This document shows, piece after piece, positions 7,393 through 10,641 of a stretch of 10,641 nt of DNA. The stretch covers positions 1 through 10,641 of the forward strand of contig JAHFKF010000046.1 in assembly GCA_023245475.1 (NCBI GenBank). The letters run 5' to 3'. The position numbers were made by a program, and so were the translations under genes. Positions within the stretch are counted from its first letter, which is position 1. Each line of letters starts with the position of its first letter. This DNA is from Candidatus Levyibacteriota bacterium (GTDB lineage: Bacteria; Patescibacteriota; Microgenomatia; Levybacterales; UBA12049). A model generated the notes under the pieces. That model did not search any database. It worked only from the letters and a program-made list of their open reading frames with translations, and was not told the DNA's origin.

Positions 7393-7995
7393 ATGAAAGA
7401 ATCAGGAGAGTCCCCAAAGCCGAAAGACGTGGGAAGGAAAGAAAAAAAAGCTTTTAGGAATAAAATCAAGGCACTCATTAATCCTCCTAGCTTCGATCAA
7501 ATGTACGGAGTTTCTGCTGAGCAAGTTGCTGCCAATCCTGCTGTCTTGGATGAACTCTCCGTAGATTTTGGTGACCCATTTAAGGCAGTCACGAAGGATT
7601 ATATAAAAGATCACAAATCTATTTCTGTATGGATGCCGATCCCAGAGGCTCCAGCTCTTGGAAACCTGCATTATATGGTGCATGTTGGAGAGATTATTCT
7701 CATAACCGATCAAGGACATAAGATTAAGAAAAATAGACAATGGGGAATACCCGATGATGAGAACGATAGCATATTTAAGTATGAAGAAACAGAAGTAGTG
7801 TTTGATAAGAATGGCAAACGCCTACTTAGACCATTTGCCAATTTGTCAGATGATGAATTTATTAGAAGACTGATAGCTGTTGTAGATACTGAAGAGCAAA
7901 TGGGCTCCCGTATCGTGACTCCTGCAAGATATCATGAAGTTATGTCTCTACTTAACTCGCTCACTCCAGAGGATGAAGTTCTGCCACCTTTATAA
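7393..7995 (+). CDS. Uncharacterised cytosolic protein, 200 aa
   Basis: I do not recognise this protein. It has no signal peptide and no membrane segment, and it contains no cysteine. The N-terminus is strongly basic and polar (residues 1-27, many Lys and Arg) and looks disordered or nucleic-acid binding. A middle part (75-145) of alternating hydrophobic and charged residues suggests a beta-rich domain, including VHVGEIILITDQGHKIKKNR (96-115) and a charged loop PDDENDS (120-126). The C-terminal part (152-192) looks helical. The general look of an input-handling or hydrolase-like domain is not backed by a motif: no Nudix box, Walker motif or zinc site was found. It sits 25 bases after recO with its own extended -10 promoter. 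The gene appears real from its length, coding pattern and promoter placement. Function unknown. Confidence 0.75.
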   Translation: MKESGESPKPKDVGRKEKKAFRNKIKALINPPSFDQMYGVSAEQVAANPAVLDELSVDFGDPFKAVTKDYIKDHKSISVWMPIPEAPALGNLHYMVHVGEIILITDQGHKIKKNRQWGIPDDENDSIFKYEETEVVFDKNGKRLLRPFANLSDDEFIRRLIAVVDTEEQMGSRIVTPARYHEVMSLLNSLTPEDEVLPPL

Positions 7996-8021
7996 TTTTT
8001 AATGATCATGCGTTTTTATAT

Positions 8022-8036
8022 CTGATATACTATCAG
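8022..8036 (+). repeat. Perfect inverted repeat over the -10 box of the small membrane gene
   Basis: CTGATA and TATCAG are exact reverse complements separated by TAC. The repeat covers the whole extended -10 element and ends one base before the GTG start. It could be an operator for a dimeric regulator, or a coincidence in AT-rich DNA. If transcription starts at about 8038 it would not be in the mRNA, so an RNA hairpin is less likely. Confidence 0.5.
8023..8031 (+). promoter_or_regulatory. Extended -10 promoter before the 87-aa membrane gene
   Basis: TGATATACT has TG at 8023-8024 and TATACT (5 of 6) at 8026-8031. The GTG start codon lies 6 bases later, so the predicted transcription start coincides with it. 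A further TATAAT at 7991-7996 overlaps the previous stop and could give a 34-base leader, but that leader has no good ribosome-binding site. Confidence 0.5.
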
Positions 8037-8037
8037 A

Positions 8038-8301
8038 GTGATTAAAAAAGAGAACTTTAAGAACTCGTTATTTGATAAATCAACGCAGATTTTTTTGCCA
8101 CTATTTACGATAATTGGCTTCATGCTGACTGCTTTTAAAAAGCCTGAATTGGGACTTGTCTTTAATTTACTCTCGCAAGTGTTTTGGCTCTATGCCGGTT
8201 GGAAAGCATGGCGAAATGCCGGACAAATTGGTATTTTTATTACTGCTGTTGTTATTACTGTATTTCTTGTGTATGGCGTGGTTAACTACTGGTTCCTCTA
8301 A
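8038..8301 (+). CDS. Small three-helix membrane protein, 87 aa
   Basis: This is an integral membrane protein of unknown function with a GTG start. A short basic N-terminus (MIKKENFKNS) precedes three predicted helices at about residues 16-33, 38-57 and 63-85, with the loop FKKPEL between the first two and KAWRNAGQ between the second and third. The size and three-helix layout recall SemiSWEET or half-PnuC type transporters that work as oligomers. A proline in the first helix and the segment LLSQVFWLYAGWKAW (44-58), rich in aromatic residues, would fit such a fold, but I see no decisive motif. The start is supported by an extended -10 box six bases upstream. The gene lies between the unknown 200-aa gene and glyS, 23 bases before the latter. 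It may also be a general membrane protein unrelated to transport. Confidence 0.75.
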   Translation: MIKKENFKNSLFDKSTQIFLPLFTIIGFMLTAFKKPELGLVFNLLSQVFWLYAGWKAWRNAGQIGIFITAVVITVFLVYGVVNYWFL

Positions 8302-8309
8302 TAGGAGAA

Positions 8310-8318
8310 TGGTATAAT
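8310..8318 (+). promoter_or_regulatory. Extended -10 promoter before glyS
   Basis: TGGTATAAT gives a perfect extended -10 (TG at 8310-8311, TATAAT at 8313-8318). The ATG at 8325 comes 6 bases later, so the transcript should begin at or next to the start codon. The AGGAGA at 8303-8308 is about 16 bases from the ATG and upstream of the predicted transcription start, so it cannot serve as its ribosome site. There is no room for a T-box or riboswitch leader. Confidence 0.65.
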
Positions 8319-8324
8319 ACTTCT

Positions 8325-9842
8325 ATGGCTCCTAAGAATGAAACAATGGATAAGATTGTAAGTCTTGCCAAGCGGCGCGGGTTTTTCTATCCCGGATCTG
8401 AGATTTACGGAGGTCTTGCAAATACCTATGATTACGGCCCTGTTGGGACGGAGCTGCTTCGTAATATCAAGAATCTTTGGTGGAAATACTTTGTCCAGCA
8501 GCGCAGTGACATGGTAGGGCTTGATGCCGGGATTATTTCTCATCACAAAATTTGGGAAGCCTCAGGTCACGTAGCTGGATTTGCTGACGCGATGATTGAT
8601 TGCAAAAACTGCAAAGCTCGCATGCGGGCAGATCACTTGATTGAAGGTTATTATGATGAACAATTAAAGATTCAGGAAGAGAACGATAAGCTCGGGAAAG
8701 GTTCTTACGTACCTATTTTTGTGGTAGATGAAGAAAATTGGATTTCAAATATTATAGATAAAAAAACAAGAAATTATCAAATAGAAGGCTTAAGTACTGC
8801 AAAGCTGCAAGAGGTTATTGAACGGTTCAAGATTAAATGTCCCAATTGTGGCAAGAATGACTGGACGGCGATTCGTAAATTCAATCAACTCTTCCCAGTG
8901 CAATTAGGTATCGTGCAAGGAGAAGGAGGGATGGGATATCTTCGGGGAGAAACTGCACAGGGGATGTTTATTAATTTCCGCAACGTGGTTGATTCCAATC
9001 GTGTACGTCTGCCTTTTGGTATTGCACAAATTGGAAAAGGTTTTCGTAATGAAATCACGCCCGGTAATTCGATTTTCAGAACAATTGAATTTGAAATGGG
9101 AGAGATTGAATACTTCTTTGATCCTGAAACTACAAACTGGGAAGAGGCTTTTGAGAAGTGGAAGAGTTCGATGTGGGAGTTTGTGACCAAGCACTTAGGG
9201 ATTCTTGAGACCAATCTCAAATGGCGCGAACACACCGATGAAGAACGATCGTTTTATAGTACACGAACTGAGGACTTGGATTACAAGTTTCCGTTTGGCT
9301 TTAAGGAACTCTGGGGGCTTGCATACCGAACGAATTATGATTTGACACAACACAGCACTGTCTCAAAGAAAGATTTGACGATTACTGATCCTTACACGCA
9401 AAAGAAAATCTTACCACATGTCATTGAGCCAGCGGTTGGTTTGACCAGACTATTATTAATGGTACTGATCGATGCCTACACGGAAGAAGGGACTTCTGCT
9501 GGTGGAAGTGAAGGCAAACGAACGGTTCTTAAGATTAATCCTAAGATTGCTCCATACAAAGTTGCTGTCTTTCCACTGCTTGCCAACAAAGAAGAACTCG
9601 TTGGTAAGGCACAAGAGATTTATAATGAATTAAAGCAGCACTTTATGGTGACCTTTGATGCACGGGGTAATATTGGGAAGCGTTACATGGCACAGGACGA
9701 GATTGGGACGCCATGGTGTGTGACTGTTGATTTTGATTCACTTGATGATGGAACGGTTACGATTCGCGATCGAGATACTATGAAGCAAGAGCGAATTGAG
9801 ATTGCAAAACTTGTCACCTACTTTCAAGAAAAACTAGGATAA
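8325..9842 (+). CDS. glyS: Glycyl-tRNA synthetase, alpha2 type
   Basis: This class II enzyme attaches glycine to tRNA-Gly in the cytoplasm, using ATP. It has 505 residues and is the single-chain homodimer type found in archaea, eukaryotes and some bacteria, not the alpha/beta type (GlyQ/GlyS). The N-terminal signature GGLANTYDYGPVG spans 29-41. Two CxxC pairs at 93/96 and 172/175 flank an insertion and probably bind zinc. LRGETAQGMF (206-215), motif 2 GFRNEITP (239-246) and motif 3 EPAVGLTRLL (368-377) build the active site. The anticodon-binding domain begins near APYKVAVFPL (409-418). A Gly/Ser-rich stretch GTSAGGSEGK (389-398) looks like a small surface insertion after motif 3. Methionine 8 is an alternative start, but the -10 box six bases before the first ATG favours the longer form. 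Confidence 0.97.
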   Translation: MAPKNETMDKIVSLAKRRGFFYPGSEIYGGLANTYDYGPVGTELLRNIKNLWWKYFVQQRSDMVGLDAGIISHHKIWEASGHVAGFADAMIDCKNCKARMRADHLIEGYYDEQLKIQEENDKLGKGSYVPIFVVDEENWISNIIDKKTRNYQIEGLSTAKLQEVIERFKIKCPNCGKNDWTAIRKFNQLFPVQLGIVQGEGGMGYLRGETAQGMFINFRNVVDSNRVRLPFGIAQIGKGFRNEITPGNSIFRTIEFEMGEIEYFFDPETTNWEEAFEKWKSSMWEFVTKHLGILETNLKWREHTDEERSFYSTRTEDLDYKFPFGFKELWGLAYRTNYDLTQHSTVSKKDLTITDPYTQKKILPHVIEPAVGLTRLLLMVLIDAYTEEGTSAGGSEGKRTVLKINPKIAPYKVAVFPLLANKEELVGKAQEIYNELKQHFMVTFDARGNIGKRYMAQDEIGTPWCVTVDFDSLDDGTVTIRDRDTMKQERIEIAKLVTYFQEKLG

Positions 9843-9854
9843 CAGTATCATCCA

Positions 9855-9888
9855 TTGACACACTTCCACTTCCTTGTTAACGTATAGG
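9855..9888 (+). promoter_or_regulatory. Promoter candidate before the dockerin-like gene
   Basis: A perfect TTGACA at 9855-9860 lies in the 51-base gap after glyS. Two imperfect -10 choices exist: TAACGT at 9878-9883 with a 17-base spacer, or TATAGG at 9883-9888, which is 5 bases before the ATG but has an overlong 22-base spacer. Either would give a leader of only a few bases. No terminator hairpin was seen in this gap. Confidence 0.4.
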
Positions 9889-9893
9889 TACGG

Positions 9894-10641
9894 ATGAAAA
9901 AGTTATTTCTTATCAGTTCCTCATTATTACTTGTCATTACGCTTGGTCTTTTTATTTCCACAAATACCTATCGTCAAAGCCAAGATATACGAAGCAATGC
10001 TTCTACTTTACAGATTGATGAGTCGGCCGAAACTGCCGCAATATCGGGAACAACTGGTAGTCCAACTCCAACTACTCAGCAAGGTGTTACTCCATCCACC
10101 GCAGCTACCATAACCATTGGTGCTACCACGTCTCCTACCAGTTCACCAAGTGGTTCTACATTCTTTATTGTTAATCTCTTTCTTCATGGTTTAGGAACAG
10201 CAGGAGATAGCGTAAATCCCATTGGTCAAAATAATACTATGCTTCATATTGCTAGGTCGGTTACTCTTTCACTTTTGAATACTCAAAATCAAGCAGTTGT
10301 TTCCAAAGAAGGCCTCGTAACATACAATCCTACAATTGGTGGGTTTACAGGAACAATTGCCATGGGGTCATTAAGCTCTGTCCCTTCAGGCAATTACACA
10401 TTGCATGTTAAGGTTAGTCAATATTTGCCCTTTGAAGTCCCTGCTTACTTACATGTTCCCAACGGAGGGACGTTTACTATTCCAAACATTGCGTTGGTTG
10501 CCGGAGATATCAATAACGATGGCGTCTTAGATATCTTAGACTATACTGCAATTTTGAATTGTTACAGTGATTTTTCTCCACCAGCAAGTTGTACTACATC
10601 TGCCAAGAATCTTTCCGACCTTACCGATGATGGGTTGGTAG
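9894..10641 (+). CDS. Secreted protein with dockerin-like repeat, 3' partial
   Basis: This gene runs off the right edge; 249 residues are visible. The N-terminus MKKLFLISSSLLLVITLGLF is a signal peptide or membrane anchor (helix about 4-22). A Ser/Thr/Pro-rich linker follows (about 44-89), then a beta-sandwich-like region (90-203) with short strands and many Gly, Asn and Thr, including SGNYTLHVKV, as in carbohydrate-binding-like modules. A dockerin type I-like calcium loop DINNDGVLDILDY occupies 205-217. A short insert with cysteines 223 and 233 comes next, then a second loop beginning DLTDDGLV (242-249) as the window ends. Layout resembles surface proteins I recall from Microgenomates. The protein probably acts outside the cell, perhaps binding glycan or another surface protein, but the partner is unknown. 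The ATG is favoured because it directly precedes the signal sequence. Confidence 0.87.
   Translation, partial: MKKLFLISSSLLLVITLGLFISTNTYRQSQDIRSNASTLQIDESAETAAISGTTGSPTPTTQQGVTPSTAATITIGATTSPTSSPSGSTFFIVNLFLHGLGTAGDSVNPIGQNNTMLHIARSVTLSLLNTQNQAVVSKEGLVTYNPTIGGFTGTIAMGSLSSVPSGNYTLHVKVSQYLPFEVPAYLHVPNGGTFTIPNIALVAGDINNDGVLDILDYTAILNCYSDFSPPASCTTSAKNLSDLTDDGLV

Noticed and set aside
7402..7740. Antisense open frame of 112 codons opposite the 200-aa gene
   Set aside because: The + strand frame is longer, has a perfect extended -10 at its start, and better residue composition. The antisense frame has no start signal.
8303..8308. AGGAGA as a ribosome-binding site for glyS
   Set aside because: It is too far from the ATG at 8325 and lies upstream of the predicted transcription start.
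8302..8324. T-box or glycine riboswitch before glyS
   Set aside because: The gap is only 23 bases and is filled by the promoter.
8885..9235. Antisense open frame of 116 codons opposite glyS
   Set aside because: The + strand encodes unmistakable synthetase motifs here. The antisense product has no family features and no promoter.
9843..9893. Rho-independent terminator after glyS
   Set aside because: No GC-rich stem followed by a T run is present in this gap or any other gap in the window.
9931..10113. Alternative 60-codon + strand frame near the right edge
   Set aside because: It overlaps the signal peptide and linker of the dockerin-like protein in another frame. The low-complexity linker explains its openness.

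Overview
The window looks like a piece of a compact, AT-rich bacterial genome. It most likely comes from the Candidate Phyla Radiation (Patescibacteria), with the Microgenomates group as best guess. The evidence is remembered family resemblance, not a search: a DUF4012 protein beside a WcaJ/ExoY-like sugar transferase, a short RecO without its zinc finger, an alpha2-type glycyl-tRNA synthetase, and a secreted protein ending in a dockerin-like repeat with a Cys-bounded insert. All eleven genes lie on the + strand. Gaps are at most about 50 bases, and several neighbours overlap. Stop codons include TGA used as a normal stop, so the UGA-to-glycine code of Gracilibacteria/SR1 does not apply. No tRNA, rRNA, CRISPR, insertion sequence or clear rho-independent terminator was seen.

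Bases 1-6802 form a surface-polysaccharide block. It holds three GT4 glycosyltransferases in tandem (the first cut by the window edge, joined by overlaps of 4 and 26 bases), a single-domain mannose-1-phosphate guanylyltransferase that would supply GDP-mannose, a monotopic phosphoglycosyl transferase that would load the first sugar phosphate onto a lipid carrier, and a large single-pass membrane protein of the DUF4012 family. Together they can plausibly make the activated sugar, start the lipid-linked glycan and extend it. No flippase, polymerase or phosphomannomutase is present here.

Bases 6816-9842 hold housekeeping and unknown genes: recO, a cysteine-free cytosolic protein of unknown function, an 87-residue three-helix membrane protein, and glyS. 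The recO...glyS neighbourhood recalls the recO-glyQ-glyS order of Firmicutes. Bases 9894-10641 begin a secreted or membrane-anchored protein with a Ser/Thr/Pro-rich linker, a beta-sandwich-like region and a dockerin-like calcium-binding repeat. It runs off the right edge.

The most interesting signal is regulatory. At least four genes (DUF4012, the unknown 200-aa gene, the small membrane gene and glyS) have a good sigma70-type -10 hexamer ending only 6-8 bases before the start codon and no usable Shine-Dalgarno sequence. manC and the dockerin gene show looser versions. This geometry predicts leaderless transcripts, and it also corrects the start of the DUF4012 gene.
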